The notes beneath the pieces were generated by a model. That model did not search any database. It saw nothing but the letters and a program-made list of their open reading frames with translations, and was not told the DNA's origin. The position numbers and the translations under genes were made by a program. Below are positions 44,331-53,958 of a DNA stretch of 64,000 nt, one piece after another. Source of the stretch: Alicyclobacillus pomorum DSM 14955 (GTDB taxonomy: Bacteria; Bacillota; Bacilli; Alicyclobacillales; Alicyclobacillaceae); the NCBI RefSeq assembly GCF_000472905.1, contig NZ_AXAR01000010.1, positions 105 through 64,104 on the forward strand, read 5' to 3'. Positions within the stretch are counted from its first letter, which is position 1; every line of letters starts with the position of its first letter.

Positions 44331-45122
44331 TCACTGCAGCCCTATCGCTTGTACGAAGCGAAGCGATAAGTAAAACAACACGACCCCCAATATAACAACG
44401 TACACGACCCTACGCTCACCGGAGGCCTTCAGCGAAGGTACAATGCCAGTGGTGGAGATAAAGATGAACGTTCCCGTGGCCAACGCCATAATCACCTTGA
44501 CCAAGGACATGTCAAACTTCCCGGCCCACAGTGTCAGCGCAGCTCCAACCAGCGTCGACACGGCCAGTCCACTCGCTGCGGCCAACGCCGTCTTTCTAGA
44601 TTCCCCAGCGGCCAGGCTGATGGTCGCCATACTGAAGCCCTCTGGAATTTTGTGCAACGTAATGGCCAAAAACATAAGCACGCCTGTGCCCAAGTTCACG
44701 TCGAACGCACCCGCGACGATGACACCGTCCATAAAGGTGTGCACAATCATGCCAACAAACGTGACAACTTCCGTCTTCCTGCTCAACGAAATCGGTCCAT
44801 CCGCTGGTGCATGGAGAACATCCCCGGCCCCCGACTGGCTGACGGCGACCGAGGCGTGATTTTCATGGGCGTGTCCAGCTCCAAACTGATGTAATAGCAA
44901 CATCGCTAGGTACCCTATCACCAAGTACAACGGAGCCGTAGTGGGCAGTTCGGAGACGGCGTCCGGCAACCGGTCCAAAAATGTTGCACCAATGAGAAAT
45001 CCGGCCCCGAGTGCTGTCGTCCATAATATTTGCCGTTCTGTCAATCGACGCAGCACGATAATCGCCCCGCCGATGACGTCAGCAAACGCTGCAGCGATAC
45101 ATAATACCAGTGTCAACCCCAC
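44331..45122 (-). CDS. ZIP-family divalent metal transporter
   Basis: 263 residues from GTG 45122 (GAGGTG 6 nt upstream) or 266 from GTG 45131. About eight membrane helices with the ZIP metal-site motifs: HTFMDGVIVAGAF in helix IV and LHKIPEGFSMA in helix V. A His-rich loop (HQFGAGHAHENH) lies in the cytoplasmic segment before them. Transports Zn2+, Fe2+ or Mn2+; direction and metal cannot be fixed from sequence. Monocistronic. Confidence 0.92.
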   Translation of the reverse strand: MGLTLVLCIAAAFADVIGGAIIVLRRLTERQILWTTALGAGFLIGATFLDRLPDAVSELPTTAPLYLVIGYLAMLLLHQFGAGHAHENHASVAVSQSGAGDVLHAPADGPISLSRKTEVVTFVGMIVHTFMDGVIVAGAFDVNLGTGVLMFLAITLHKIPEGFSMATISLAAGESRKTALAAASGLAVSTLVGAALTLWAGKFDMSLVKVIMALATGTFIFISTTGIVPSLKASGERRVVYVVILGVVLFYLSLRFVQAIGLQ

Positions 45123-45346
45123 TGAAAGCACCTCGTGGCCTCCTCGCTATGGTTTGCCCACGGTCCGGCAGGCAACCTTGATGCTCTTCCATCCGCACAT
45201 TATAGAAAATAATTTTCCACAAACAATCTACAGATGCGCTGACGGGATGTCAACCGTAAATTTCTGACCTCAGTCATTGCCATGGCGAAGAAGTAACGCA
45301 AACAGAGGGGCTCTGTGTACCCCTCTGCTTACAATAGTTCCCAGTC

Positions 45347-46948
45347 CTAAGTGAATGACTTCTCGTCGTGGATCACTTCCCAGTTGTGGTTCACCGTAGC
45401 AGGGATAATTTTTCTTTCCATAATGTAACTGACAATCAGTTCCGGTACTTCCGTTGGGATGTCCTGCACCACCGGCTTCCCTTTGTACATTTCGTAGTCG
45501 CCGCCACCTGCCGCCCTGTAGTTGTTCATCACGACGTCGTAATCCGCTTCCATATCCAAGGGTTGCCCTTCGTACAAGAGCTCGACCACGCGTGCTCCGA
45601 GTGGTCGTGAAATGTTGATCTTGTACTCAATGCCTTCCCACATATCGTAGTTGTAATGCTGAGGCTTCGGTGCTGTGAACGCGGGATTCACTTGAATGTC
45701 CGACCCATCGTACGGTGCAAAATACGCCGCAGACCGCTCCAGAGCGTCCTTAATGTCCTGCCCTTTCACGCGCAAGATGCGAAGTGTGTTCGGGTAAATG
45801 TAGTTGGCCACCACGTCGCGCACAGTGACGTCTTCTGGGAACCCGGGACACTGGTTATCAAACAGAGCCGCATTCGAAATGGACACCCCCGCTGTCTCCA
45901 TCTGTACTTTGTTGACGAATTCAATCAGTGGATTGTCACGTAGGCGCAGGGCCATCGGGTCCTTGACGGTCATATCACCGAGAATCCGCCCTATCGGCTG
46001 GTCCAGCCAAACTTGGGTCTGCTCCTCATACGGTCGGATGACTTCAACCACCTTCGGGTCCGGGGCTGTCCCAGCTACGTCGACCAACTCCGCGCTTGTC
46101 GACACAATGTTCCACTTTTTTCCCGTCCGTTCCAACAACACGTCAACTTTTCCCAACCACGCCGCGTTACATCCGGGTTGGATGACCGTGACACCACACA
46201 CCGTGCCCGACAGCGCCCGATGCTGATGTCCCGTGAGCAGCACGTCTATCCCTTTCACTTCCGAGCACAACCGGTACCCCTGGTTCTCCCCTGTATACCG
46301 CTCCGTCAGCTGACCGGTGTCCAGATCCCTCTCGAAGCCGCCGTGGTAAGCCACAACCATCACATCCGGACCCGACTCCCTGCGGATTTTCGCCACCCAT
46401 CGCTGACATGTATCGACCGCGTCTAGGAAGTCCATCTCCTCAATATGCGCTGGATTTTCCCAGTTCGGAATGTACTGGGTCGTCAACCCGAGGACAGCCA
46501 CGCGCACCCCACTCTTCAGTGCTCGAACGAGATACGGCGTACCGAAGTACGGAATGTCCGTCCCCGTTTTGACAATGTTTGCAGACAGCCAAGGAAACTT
46601 GGATTCGTGCACCACTCGTTGCAAGATTTGCGAGCCGTAGTTGAACTCGTGGTTCCCAAACACTGCAGCATCGTATGTTAACTCGTTCATGACCTGAACT
46701 ATCGGATTGGGCAAATCCGGTGTTATCCTCGCGTGATGGTAAGTCAACGGTGTTCCCTGAATCACGTCACCGTTGTCAATCAGGAGCACATTCTCCGACC
46801 GATGGCGAAAGTCCTGAATGAGCGTGGCAATCTTCGCCAATCCCAGATCCATCGGCTGGTTGTCCGCGTAACGCAAAGGCAAGACGTTCCCGTGAACGTC
46901 GCTTGTATAGAGAATGGTCAGCGAAACTTGCTCACCGCTTGAGGTCAT
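45347..46948 (-). CDS. 5'-nucleotidase / 2',3'-cyclic phosphodiesterase family metallophosphoesterase
   Basis: About 533 residues from ATG 46948 (in-frame GTG at 46960 is possible). Two-domain calcineurin-like nucleotidase: metal-site motifs YTSDVHGN, DNGDVIQGTP, FGNHEF, AYHGGFE and LTGHQHRA in order, then the C-terminal substrate domain with FDNQCPGFP and NNYRAAGGGDYEMYKG. No signal peptide is visible, unlike secreted UshA or YfkN, so a cytosolic YunD-like role is possible. Monocistronic; repeat copy B lies just upstream of its start. Confidence 0.9.
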   Translation of the reverse strand: MTSSGEQVSLTILYTSDVHGNVLPLRYADNQPMDLGLAKIATLIQDFRHRSENVLLIDNGDVIQGTPLTYHHARITPDLPNPIVQVMNELTYDAAVFGNHEFNYGSQILQRVVHESKFPWLSANIVKTGTDIPYFGTPYLVRALKSGVRVAVLGLTTQYIPNWENPAHIEEMDFLDAVDTCQRWVAKIRRESGPDVMVVAYHGGFERDLDTGQLTERYTGENQGYRLCSEVKGIDVLLTGHQHRALSGTVCGVTVIQPGCNAAWLGKVDVLLERTGKKWNIVSTSAELVDVAGTAPDPKVVEVIRPYEEQTQVWLDQPIGRILGDMTVKDPMALRLRDNPLIEFVNKVQMETAGVSISNAALFDNQCPGFPEDVTVRDVVANYIYPNTLRILRVKGQDIKDALERSAAYFAPYDGSDIQVNPAFTAPKPQHYNYDMWEGIEYKINISRPLGARVVELLYEGQPLDMEADYDVVMNNYRAAGGGDYEMYKGKPVVQDIPTEVPELIVSYIMERKIIPATVNHNWEVIHDEKSFT

Positions 46949-46983
46949 CTCGGATTCCACCCATTTGTGTGTCTTCCATTACT

Positions 46984-47051
46984 AGAGATTTGCAAAACAC
47001 AGGCAACATCTGCGCGTGCTGAACCATTCGAGCGAGATGTTGCACATCGCT
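46984..47051. repeat. Palindromic intergenic repeat, copy B
   Basis: A 68-bp element with AGATTTGCAAAAC at one end and GATGTTGCACATCGCT at the other, containing the inner inverted pair GCAACATCT / AGATGTTGC. It lies between the divergent starts of the nucleotidase and phnD-like genes and is inverted relative to copy A. Confidence 0.75.
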
Positions 47052-47171
47052 CCTCTCACTTGATCTTAACCGCAAATTCATCTGATATCTATAAAAATTT
47101 AGAAATCTAGGCATATACCTATGCTATAGTGATGCCAAACGACGTCATTCATATGGGGGTCGAAGCGCTTC

Positions 47172-48131
47172 ATGTTGAAGAAACTCGCTGGAATGGGGCT
47201 GTCTCTCGCATTGGCAGGCACCGTGTTGGCAGGGTGCGGATCGGGCCATAACACCGGCAACGACAACACGGGCTCTAAGGCGGCGGCGACGTACGTCCCG
47301 AAGGAGTTGAACGTGCAGTTTGTGCCTTCACAGAACGACGCATCAGACTTGCAAGCCAAGAGTCACCCACTGGAACAGTTGCTTTCAGACAAGTTGGGCA
47401 TCCCCGTTCACGTGTCGGTCTCTACCACGTACAACTCTATCATTGAAGCTATGGCTTCCAAGCAAATAGACATCGGCTTCATCCCCGCTTCTGGATACAT
47501 CATTGCTCATGACCAAAAGCACGCCGCCAACATTATCCTGCAGGCTGAGCGCTATGGCGTACATCACCCTGATGGAAAGCCAACCCATCAACTGGTCACC
47601 ACGTACCAAGCGATGATCCTCGTGCGCAAAGACTCCGGCATCAAATCGCTGAAAGACCTGAAGGGCAAGAAGATTGCATGGCAAGACCCGACGTCACCCG
47701 CTGGATACGTGTGGCCGGCCGTTGAAATGAAGAAGGCGGGTGTAGATCCGGTGACTGATGTCCAAGGCGATGTGATGCAAGGCCACGGTGCAGCGATTCA
47801 AGCACTGGTCAACAAACAAGTGGACGCTGCTGCCGTGTTCGACGATGCCCGAAACATCGTCAAGAAAGACATTCCGAACATCTTCGACATCACCACCCCA
47901 CTGTACTACACGGCACCGATTCCGAACGACACCATCTGTGTGCGTCCCGACATGGATCCAACGTGGGTGAGGAAGATACAACAAGCGTTCATGGACATTG
48001 CGGACGCGAAGAAGAACCCGGAAGGCCACAAGATGATTGAGTCCATTTACACGCACGAAGGCTATCAAGTGGCAGATGATCACGTGTTTGACATCGCACG
48101 CGCGTATCAAAAGGAACTCGACAACCAGTAA
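47172..48131 (+). CDS. phnD: PhnD-like phosphonate/phosphate ABC substrate-binding lipoprotein
   Basis: 319 residues. Lipoprotein signal with lipobox LAGC (Cys22). Mature part is a type II binding protein: PSQNDASDLQAKSHPLEQLLSDKLGIPV, TYNSIIEAMASKQIDIGFIPASGYI, KGKKIAWQDPTSPAGYVWPA and a YTHEGYQVADD tail, as in PhnD/PtxB-type proteins. Substrate could be phosphonate, phosphite or hypophosphite. It is encoded convergently to the permease and ATPase genes 0.6 kb away rather than in an operon with them. GGGGG ribosome site. Confidence 0.9.
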   Translation: MLKKLAGMGLSLALAGTVLAGCGSGHNTGNDNTGSKAAATYVPKELNVQFVPSQNDASDLQAKSHPLEQLLSDKLGIPVHVSVSTTYNSIIEAMASKQIDIGFIPASGYIIAHDQKHAANIILQAERYGVHHPDGKPTHQLVTTYQAMILVRKDSGIKSLKDLKGKKIAWQDPTSPAGYVWPAVEMKKAGVDPVTDVQGDVMQGHGAAIQALVNKQVDAAAVFDDARNIVKKDIPNIFDITTPLYYTAPIPNDTICVRPDMDPTWVRKIQQAFMDIADAKKNPEGHKMIESIYTHEGYQVADDHVFDIARAYQKELDNQ

Positions 48132-48205
48132 TCATCCCATCGATTTGCAGCTACCCCAGGTTCCCTTGACAGCCTCGCAGTCCTTGAAAGCATCGATGCA
48201 GGTGA

Positions 48206-48226
48206 CCTCGCCAATGTATGGCGAGG
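48206..48226 (+). terminator. Hairpin after phnD
   Basis: CCTCGCC / GGCGAGG stem with a 7-nt loop followed by CCGCTCTTTTG, 75 nt beyond the stop. The T-run starts a few bases late. Confidence 0.55.
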
Positions 48227-48259
48227 CCGCTCTTTTGTCTTTATTGTTATGTTTATTTC

Positions 48260-48643
48260 TTACTGGTTGTTTGCGAGGTCTAGTTGCCAAGAAACACCGT
48301 ATCGATCTGTAACCCACCCAAATTTTTTACTCACTGGAGAAGGGGCTAACGGCATGAGAACTTGTCCATCTTGTGATAACTTCTCAAAAAGTTCATCAAT
48401 TTCTTTCTCTGTATCGCACGATACAAACAGTGAGATTGAAGGAGTAAACGTAAACTCATGCTTCACTCTACTGTCTATGCACATGAACGTTTGTCCTTTT
48501 AATGTGAATGTAGCATGTAATACTGTTCCATCTTCATGATGAACAACACGATGTATTTCTGATTGGTCAAATAAAGAGGTATAAAATTTCATTGCTTCTT
48601 CAGCCTTGCCATCGAACATGAGAAACGTTGTGATTTTTGACAC
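48260..48643 (-). CDS. VOC-family (PhnB / 3-demethylubiquinone-like) protein
   Basis: 127 residues from GTG 48643 (GGGAG upstream); the frame is open to 48793 but without support. Glyoxalase/VOC fold of the PhnB-like group: KITTFLMFDGKAEEAMKFYTSLF at the start, ATFTLKGQTFMCIDS in the middle and FGWVTDRYGVSWQLDL at the end. Function of this subgroup is unclear. The coding sequence and its flanks are clearly more A/T-rich than neighbouring genes, suggesting recent acquisition. It separates phnD from the permease genes. Confidence 0.85.
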   Translation of the reverse strand: MSKITTFLMFDGKAEEAMKFYTSLFDQSEIHRVVHHEDGTVLHATFTLKGQTFMCIDSRVKHEFTFTPSISLFVSCDTEKEIDELFEKLSQDGQVLMPLAPSPVSKKFGWVTDRYGVSWQLDLANNQ

Positions 48644-48699
48644 CGTGAACAAACTCCCTTCGTTTTGCAAAATTATTATTCGACGCCATTTTCCAATCC

Positions 48700-49506
48700 T
48701 CACACCAGCTTCTTGCGCAGAAAACCAGAGAGGTAGTCGATGAGGGTCACCATGACGATGATGCCCAGCAAAATAATGCCTACGCGGCTCCACGACCGCG
48801 ATTGCAGGGCAAAGATGAGCGGTGTGCCGATGCCGCCAGCACCGATGATGCCAAGAATGGTGGCCGACCGAACGCTGATTTCAAAACCGTACAGCGTCAG
48901 CGACGTAAAGTGCGGCATCACCTGCGGCACCACGGCGAACCACAACGCCTGCAGGCGATTTGCCCCACTGGCCGTGAGCGCCTCCATCGGCCCAAGATCT
49001 ATGCTCTCCATCGCCTCCGCGAACCACTTGCCGAGCATACCCACAAAGTGCAGACCGAGCGCCAATACACCGGCAAACGATCCAGGCCCGACCGCCTTAA
49101 TGAAGAGCAGTGCGACCACCACTTCTGGGAAGGTCCGAATCAAACTCAAGATGGCCTTGCCAGAGCCACTGACCGTCTTGTACTTGTGCAAGTTCTGTGC
49201 AGACCAGAACGCAAACGGCACCGCAAGGATGGCTGCCACCGACGTACCCAAAAACGCGATGGACAAGGTATCGAGCAGACCGCGTAAAAGGTCTTCGCCA
49301 CCCGGCTGGTAGACGAATCCCCAGTCGGGGTGGAACATGCCGTAGAGAATGGACCTCGCGACTTCCCCCGCTGTCGACTGTATCCCCGTGAAGGGAATAC
49401 CAGACACAGCCCAGGCGTACAGTGCAACCAACAACACCAGGACGCCAACCTTATACCACTTCCCGTATCGGTTGACAGGCGTTTGCAACGCAGTCTGTGT
49501 GGTCAT
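48700..49506 (-). CDS. phnE: Phosphonate-type ABC permease PhnE (second copy)
   Basis: 268 residues, about six helices. Permease motif EALTASGANRLQALWFAVVPQ (EAA loop) and the AGGIGTPLIFAL segment place it in the PhnE family. Overlaps the first permease gene by 4 bp. Start ATG 49506. Confidence 0.92.
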   Translation of the reverse strand: MTTQTALQTPVNRYGKWYKVGVLVLLVALYAWAVSGIPFTGIQSTAGEVARSILYGMFHPDWGFVYQPGGEDLLRGLLDTLSIAFLGTSVAAILAVPFAFWSAQNLHKYKTVSGSGKAILSLIRTFPEVVVALLFIKAVGPGSFAGVLALGLHFVGMLGKWFAEAMESIDLGPMEALTASGANRLQALWFAVVPQVMPHFTSLTLYGFEISVRSATILGIIGAGGIGTPLIFALQSRSWSRVGIILLGIIVMVTLIDYLSGFLRKKLV

Positions 49507-50282
49507 AACAGTCGCTCCCGAAGCTTCGTACTGGTAAAGTCAATCACGAACACAATCATCAACATCGCAATGACAATGACAGACGTGTTCTGATATTGGA
49601 AGAGACCCAGTGTGTTGTTCAGGTACAGCCCGATACCGCCAGCGCCGACGAGTCCGAGAATGGTCGCCGCGCGGACGTTGATTTCAAAGGTGTACAGCAA
49701 GTGGGCAGTGAAAATGGGCAGCACCTGGGGCACCACGCCGAACGCAATCCACTGCAATTTGTTGGCACCGACGGCGGTCATGGCTTCCAGCGGCCCGTCA
49801 TCGATAGCCTCTGCCGACTCGTACCACAACTTAGAAATGATGCCAAAGGATAAGACCGCGAGAGAGAGCACGCCGGAGAATGCGCCGATTCCGAAAATCG
49901 CGACGAAGATGGAGGCCAGCAACAAGTCGGGAATGGTTCGGATGAGGTTCAGGACAATCCGTGCAGGCCAGGACAACCAGGGCGCCCGAGTAACGTTTCG
50001 CGCCGCCAGCAATACAAAGGGCAAAGCCACAATCCCACCGAGTGATGTGCCGAGAATCGCCATCTGCAACGTTTGCACGAGTGGGTTCACAATCTTCTGA
50101 GCATATTTCGAGTGCGGTGGGACCATCTCGGCAAATAAATCCCCCATGTTGCCAATACCGGAAACCAGGTGTCCGAGGTCCGTGTGCGTGCGGACTGCAC
50201 TTCCCCACAGAAGGAGGAAGAGGATGACCGTGGTCAGCGCCGATTTGCTTCGCGTGGCCACTTTGGACGGAACCGTCATCAT
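49503..50282 (-). CDS. phnE: Phosphonate-type ABC permease PhnE (first copy)
   Basis: 259 residues, about six helices, EAA loop [21 protein letters not shown] and [12 protein letters not shown]. Two PhnE paralogues would form a heterodimeric channel with PhnC. Overlaps both neighbours by 4 bp, so translation of phnC-phnE-phnE is coupled. Confidence 0.92.
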   Translation of the reverse strand: MMTVPSKVATRSKSALTTVILFLLLWGSAVRTHTDLGHLVSGIGNMGDLFAEMVPPHSKYAQKIVNPLVQTLQMAILGTSLGGIVALPFVLLAARNVTRAPWLSWPARIVLNLIRTIPDLLLASIFVAIFGIGAFSGVLSLAVLSFGIISKLWYESAEAIDDGPLEAMTAVGANKLQWIAFGVVPQVLPIFTAHLLYTFEINVRAATILGLVGAGGIGLYLNNTLGLFQYQNTSVIVIAMLMIVFVIDFTSTKLRERLL

Positions 50283-51052
50283 GCGCCGTTCCTCCCAAGC
50301 AGCTCGTCCTTGTCAATGGGACGACCGTAGATTTCGGCGAACGCTTCATCCGTGGCTGCTTCCACTGGTCCGTCGAAGACCAGTTGCCCCGCGCGCAATC
50401 CAATGATACGGGTGGCATATTCTCGGGCGAGATCCACAAAGTGCAAGTTGACCATCGTCGTAATGCCACTTTCCTGGTTGATCCGCTTGAGGTCATCCAT
50501 CACCTGTTTCGTTGTGAGTGGATCCAAGGACGCCACGGGCTCGTCTGCCAGAATGATCTTCGCGCCTTGCGCCAATGCCCGCGCAATCGATACGCGCTGC
50601 TGCTGACCGCCTGACAGTTGGTCCGCGCGCACGAACGCCTTGTCGCGAATGTTGACGCGTTCCAGCGCTTTCAGAGCAAGTTCCACATCCTCCCTCGGGA
50701 ACAGCCCGAGCAGCGTGCGCAGCGTGGAATGATAGGCGACGCGTCCAGAAAGGACGTTGCGAAGGACCGTGGATCGTTTTACGAGATTAAAATTTTGAAA
50801 GATCATTCCAATGTCGCGGCGAAGCATTCGCAACGGTTTGCCGCGTGCAGCCGTAATGGACTTGCCGTCGATGAGGATTTCACCGTGGGTGATTTCATGC
50901 AGCCGATTGATGGAGCGAAGCAACGTGGACTTGCCGGCACCCGACAGTCCGACAATCACGACAAACTCTCCGGGATAAATCGTCAACTGAATGTCCTTCA
51001 AGCCGACGGTCCCGTTGGGATACACTTTCGAGACGCTTTGAAACTCAATCAT
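50279..51052 (-). CDS. phnC: Phosphonate-type ABC ATPase PhnC
   Basis: 257 residues from ATG 51052; the open frame to 51238 is not family-like and is excluded. Walker [11 protein letters not shown]-loop FQNFNLVKR, signature [14 protein letters not shown], Walker [14 protein letters not shown] and H-loop LHFVD. First gene of the phnCEE operon. No C-P lyase or phosphonatase genes are in the window, so the system may serve scavenging or regulation elsewhere. Confidence 0.94.
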   Translation of the reverse strand: MIEFQSVSKVYPNGTVGLKDIQLTIYPGEFVVIVGLSGAGKSTLLRSINRLHEITHGEILIDGKSITAARGKPLRMLRRDIGMIFQNFNLVKRSTVLRNVLSGRVAYHSTLRTLLGLFPREDVELALKALERVNIRDKAFVRADQLSGGQQQRVSIARALAQGAKIILADEPVASLDPLTTKQVMDDLKRINQESGITTMVNLHFVDLAREYATRIIGLRAGQLVFDGPVEAATDEAFAEIYGRPIDKDELLGRNGA

Positions 51053-51287
51053 GGGTCCGTCGAAACGCCCCTTTTTCGCGCCGCAGTAGCATCTTTCGCG
51101 ACGAAAGTTGTAAAGCGGAAGCTTATACCATTTCGCCGCCATTATATCAGAAAAACCTGCATAATTCGCAGAACAAACGGAAACTTTACATATCAGAGAT
51201 ATTGCAAATCGTCTATTCGCTTTTGTCCTCCTGTCCATGTCGCCACCCTATGGAAGGGCATCTACTGCAGGATAGGAGGGGAGTACC

Positions 51288-51485
51288 ATGGCGACATCAA
51301 ACTCCACTTCGCCATTATCCGCCGCGCAGAGGACGTCCGCGAAAATCATCCTGTTCGCGCAATCGCTCAGTGTCATCAGCGCCGGTCTGGGGCTGATTGG
51401 ACTCATTGTTGCGTACAAGGTTCTGATCAGCGACGGATCTGCTACCACGAAGGGCACGACAACCCGCGTGCCGACCATCACGTAA
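51288..51485 (+). CDS. Small single-span membrane protein
   Basis: 65 residues, ATG 51288 with a strong AGGAGGGG site. A Ser/Thr-rich N-terminus, one membrane helix (IILFAQSLSVISAGLGLIGLIVAYKVLI) and a Thr-rich tail. Not recognised. It is divergent from phnC with 235 bp between; no known link to phosphonate uptake. Confidence 0.65.
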   Translation: MATSNSTSPLSAAQRTSAKIILFAQSLSVISAGLGLIGLIVAYKVLISDGSATTKGTTTRVPTIT

Positions 51486-51820
51486 CAGAGGGGCTTCACC
51501 TGCTGGCCGATGACCAGTCCGGTGACAGCCCCTTACTGCGCCGTGATTGGAACGCCTTTGTGAAATCACGAGATTGAAGGCGCGCGAGTGAGTGCGAAGG
51601 AGATAGCACTTGCCGGTGTACGCCCCGTTCACCTGCAGCGCTTACGTATACTTCCAGTGACTTTTGCGCACGTTGCAGTCAGGCGGAAACCGGAATACAG
51701 TTATCATAAGCCTGCGGATGATGCGCGAGCACAAACGACAAGGAGTCTGAAGTACCAAACGAAAACCGTTTGGCCCGCAAATCCACATCCACAGGTGTTA
51801 TCGATATGGAGGGAAAATAA
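51486..51820. other. 335-bp intergenic stretch without a supported gene
   Basis: Only weak frames occur. A 7-bp perfect palindrome CCAAACG / CGTTTGG with a 5-nt centre (51755-51773) lies about 50 bp before the next gene and could be an operator. Confidence 0.4.
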
Positions 51821-52312
51821 TTGAAAAAAGTTGTGGCGATGGTAACATCGTTGATGCTTCTGCTGACACCGGTGTCGGCGTCCGCTTCCACGTCAACGGC
51901 AGTTACGCACAGGGCTCCGGTCCCCACGGCTTCTCATAGCGTGGCTACGACAGGGACGTCACAAGGGCTAGCGACGAACGATGTGTACGCTCGTTCGTAT
52001 CGCTCCGGTTCGAGGGCACCATCGTCCCGCGTCGGCGGCTCCTATTCGCGATATAGTGGCACCTACGGTACTCCGTACGGAGGTGCGACAACCCGTACCG
52101 GTTTGGGTGGGTTTGGATCGCACTTGTTTTCGTTCGGGTCCGGCATGCTGCTTGGCGGTTTGATGGGCCACTTGTTTCATCCCTTCGGCGGCTACTACGG
52201 CTGGGGGGGCGGATACGGTTACCACGGATTCTCCATCTTCGGTCTGTTGATTGACTTGTTGCTTCTGTACGTGGTGTATCGCATTGTCCGCAGGCTGTTC
52301 TTCCGGAGATAA
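51821..52312 (+). CDS. Exported Gly/Tyr/Ser-rich membrane protein
   Basis: 163 residues, TTG start at 51821 after GGAGGG. N-terminal signal peptide (KKVVAMVTSLMLLLTPVSASA), then a Ser/Arg/Thr-rich low-complexity stretch, a Gly/Tyr-rich part (FGGYYGWGGGYGYHGF) and a C-terminal membrane helix (LLIDLLLLYVVYRIVRRLFF) with a basic tail. The layout resembles Tim44-like or flexible surface proteins of Bacilli. Function unknown. It probably forms an operon with the YxcD-like gene 24 bp downstream. Confidence 0.7.
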   Translation: MKKVVAMVTSLMLLLTPVSASASTSTAVTHRAPVPTASHSVATTGTSQGLATNDVYARSYRSGSRAPSSRVGGSYSRYSGTYGTPYGGATTRTGLGGFGSHLFSFGSGMLLGGLMGHLFHPFGGYYGWGGGYGYHGFSIFGLLIDLLLLYVVYRIVRRLFFRR

Positions 52313-52336
52313 TGAGAACAAGGGGTGTGTGAACGA

Positions 52337-52630
52337 GTGCAACTTCATATGTCGGAGCAAGACGTCGTGGACGCATGCTGCGTCTATGCGGCCAACCACC
52401 ACGGGCGGCGGCCAGAGGATGTGCGAGTCGAGTTGTGGTTCGAACCCGGCCGCGGTTTCGGCGCCGATGCGAATATCGGCTGGAGCACCGTCCAGTTGTC
52501 CGAACAACAGATGGTCGACGCCATTGCCGAGTACCTGGCGCAGTACCACAACTTTAACCCACAAGAGCTGAACATTCAGTTGCAATTCCCGGACGAATCG
52601 CGGATTGAGGCGTACATCGTCGTTCTGTAA
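52337..52630 (+). CDS. DUF2653 (YxcD-like) protein
   Basis: 97 residues from GTG 52337 (an in-frame GTG at 52325 is possible). The sequence LHMSEQDVVDACCVYAANHHGRRPEDVRVELWF, followed by a second SEQQMVDAIAEYLAQYHNFNPQELNIQLQF block, shows the internal duplication of the YxcD family. Cytosolic, no known function. Confidence 0.8.
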   Translation: MQLHMSEQDVVDACCVYAANHHGRRPEDVRVELWFEPGRGFGADANIGWSTVQLSEQQMVDAIAEYLAQYHNFNPQELNIQLQFPDESRIEAYIVVL

Positions 52631-52698
52631 CGGATTGACGGTACAAGGAGCGAGACGCCCCAGTTTCGCTCCGAGCTACATCGTCGTTTAGGATTATG

Positions 52699-52742
52699 AG
52701 GCTGTCCCAAATCCCATCGTAAAATGGGAAGAGGACAGCCCT
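52699..52742. terminator. Bidirectional terminator between yxcD-like and gerC-type genes
   Basis: Outer arms AGGCTGTCC / GGACAGCCT enclose an inner ATCCCAT / ATGGGA-type stem. On the plus strand a CTATTTTGTC tail follows. It lies between two convergent genes (stops at 52630 and 52789). Confidence 0.8.
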
Positions 52743-52788
52743 ATTTTGTCAACGAAAACAATACCGAACCCTGCACCGTACAAATCGC

Positions 52789-53958
52789 TCACTGACGTAC
52801 CAGCGGCAAGGCTGACTTTTTATATGCCTGTAAAAAGTCGAGTTGAACGTCAACTTGCACGGTTGTCTTTACCTTTCGAAACGTTTGATCCCATTCGTTG
52901 TCTCCATGCCAATCCCGAGGTGAATAACGGTACACGTTTCGACCCATTCCAAATATGTCTGTGTTCATTGCTTGACACTGTTGGATACTGGTTTCCACCA
53001 CGTTTTTCACCTCGTTCTTCACCTGTTGCCTTAACTGCTCTAGTTCCATTTGGTTGGTCTCAATCACACAAGCTCCACCTTCAACCCATCCTTTCAAACG
53101 CAGGTGGACGATGGCTTGTGGTTCATTCGATTTGAGGTGAATCATACGCAAGGTGCTTTTGACGGATTTTACATTCACAACAAACTGTCCATCTTTTTTG
53201 GTGGGACATTGAAATGACAACGGCGACTTTGGAAACTGATTTTGGATGAACAGCCAACCGAGAGCCTGCTGCGTATTGAGTCCACCGACAAACTCATCCG
53301 CCGAAAAGGCCGCAATCCCCTCAATCCGAGGTGCAGAGAGTCCGTCATTTCCTCGTCCAATCCAGATGGCAAAGGGCTGTATTCCAGGCGTCACCAATCT
53401 TTGATGAAAGCCGCCTAAAGTGACTTCATATGGGCGATTGAGTAATAACCGGTTTTCAAAATAGTTCGTAAAGTACGTGGACGGAATGGCATCTAGTGCT
53501 GGCGTGTACTCCAGAACTTCCCGAGCAGGACTCGAGGAAACAAACAGCCAAGATTCTCTCGGTGTGATACGAGACTGCAACACCGGACTCACCACGGGCA
53601 GCATCCCACGCTGAGCGATGACTTGATTGATTACAACTGCTCGAACATGACCAAAAAACAAGTTGCGGTCAATCGAAAGCTGAATTTTGCGTAAAGCATC
53701 GGTTACCTCTGTCCCGCTCTTGGTAATTACGGCGGTATTGTCCTCTCTTGAACTCGTTGAGCCTTGTGGTGATCGACTGAAACTTTGTGGCCGTGCCAGT
53801 TGCAAACTCACTTTGACACCATGGTCATCTTGGTCACTGGGGTCGATTCCCATCATCAACACCACGGCTCGCTTCTGTAATTCAACACCATCCCAACAAC
53901 CGGGCAACAAACAAGTCAGAATGGTGCAAAGCAGCAATGTCCACAGGCGATTCTTCAT
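52789..53958 (-). CDS. GerC-type germinant receptor lipoprotein
   Basis: 389 residues from ATG 53958, overlapping the gerB-type stop (ATGA). Lipobox LPGC at Cys21 followed by WDGVELQKRAVVLMMGID, the classic Ger(x)C start. Further family features: FGHVRAVVINQVIAQRG, SQARE-like SSSPAREVLEYTP, and the C-terminal domain NVYRYSPRDW preceding a basic tail. It is part of a spore inner-membrane receptor for nutrient germinants. Confidence 0.94.
   Translation of the reverse strand: MKNRLWTLLLCTILTCLLPGCWDGVELQKRAVVLMMGIDPSDQDDHGVKVSLQLARPQSFSRSPQGSTSSREDNTAVITKSGTEVTDALRKIQLSIDRNLFFGHVRAVVINQVIAQRGMLPVVSPVLQSRITPRESWLFVSSSPAREVLEYTPALDAIPSTYFTNYFENRLLLNRPYEVTLGGFHQRLVTPGIQPFAIWIGRGNDGLSAPRIEGIAAFSADEFVGGLNTQQALGWLFIQNQFPKSPLSFQCPTKKDGQFVVNVKSVKSTLRMIHLKSNEPQAIVHLRLKGWVEGGACVIETNQMELEQLRQQVKNEVKNVVETSIQQCQAMNTDIFGMGRNVYRYSPRDWHGDNEWDQTFRKVKTTVQVDVQLDFLQAYKKSALPLVRQ

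Noticed and set aside
51588-51824. 78-codon plus-strand frame before the Gly/Tyr-rich protein gene
   Set aside because: Basic, motif-free product that overlaps the start of the next gene in another frame.
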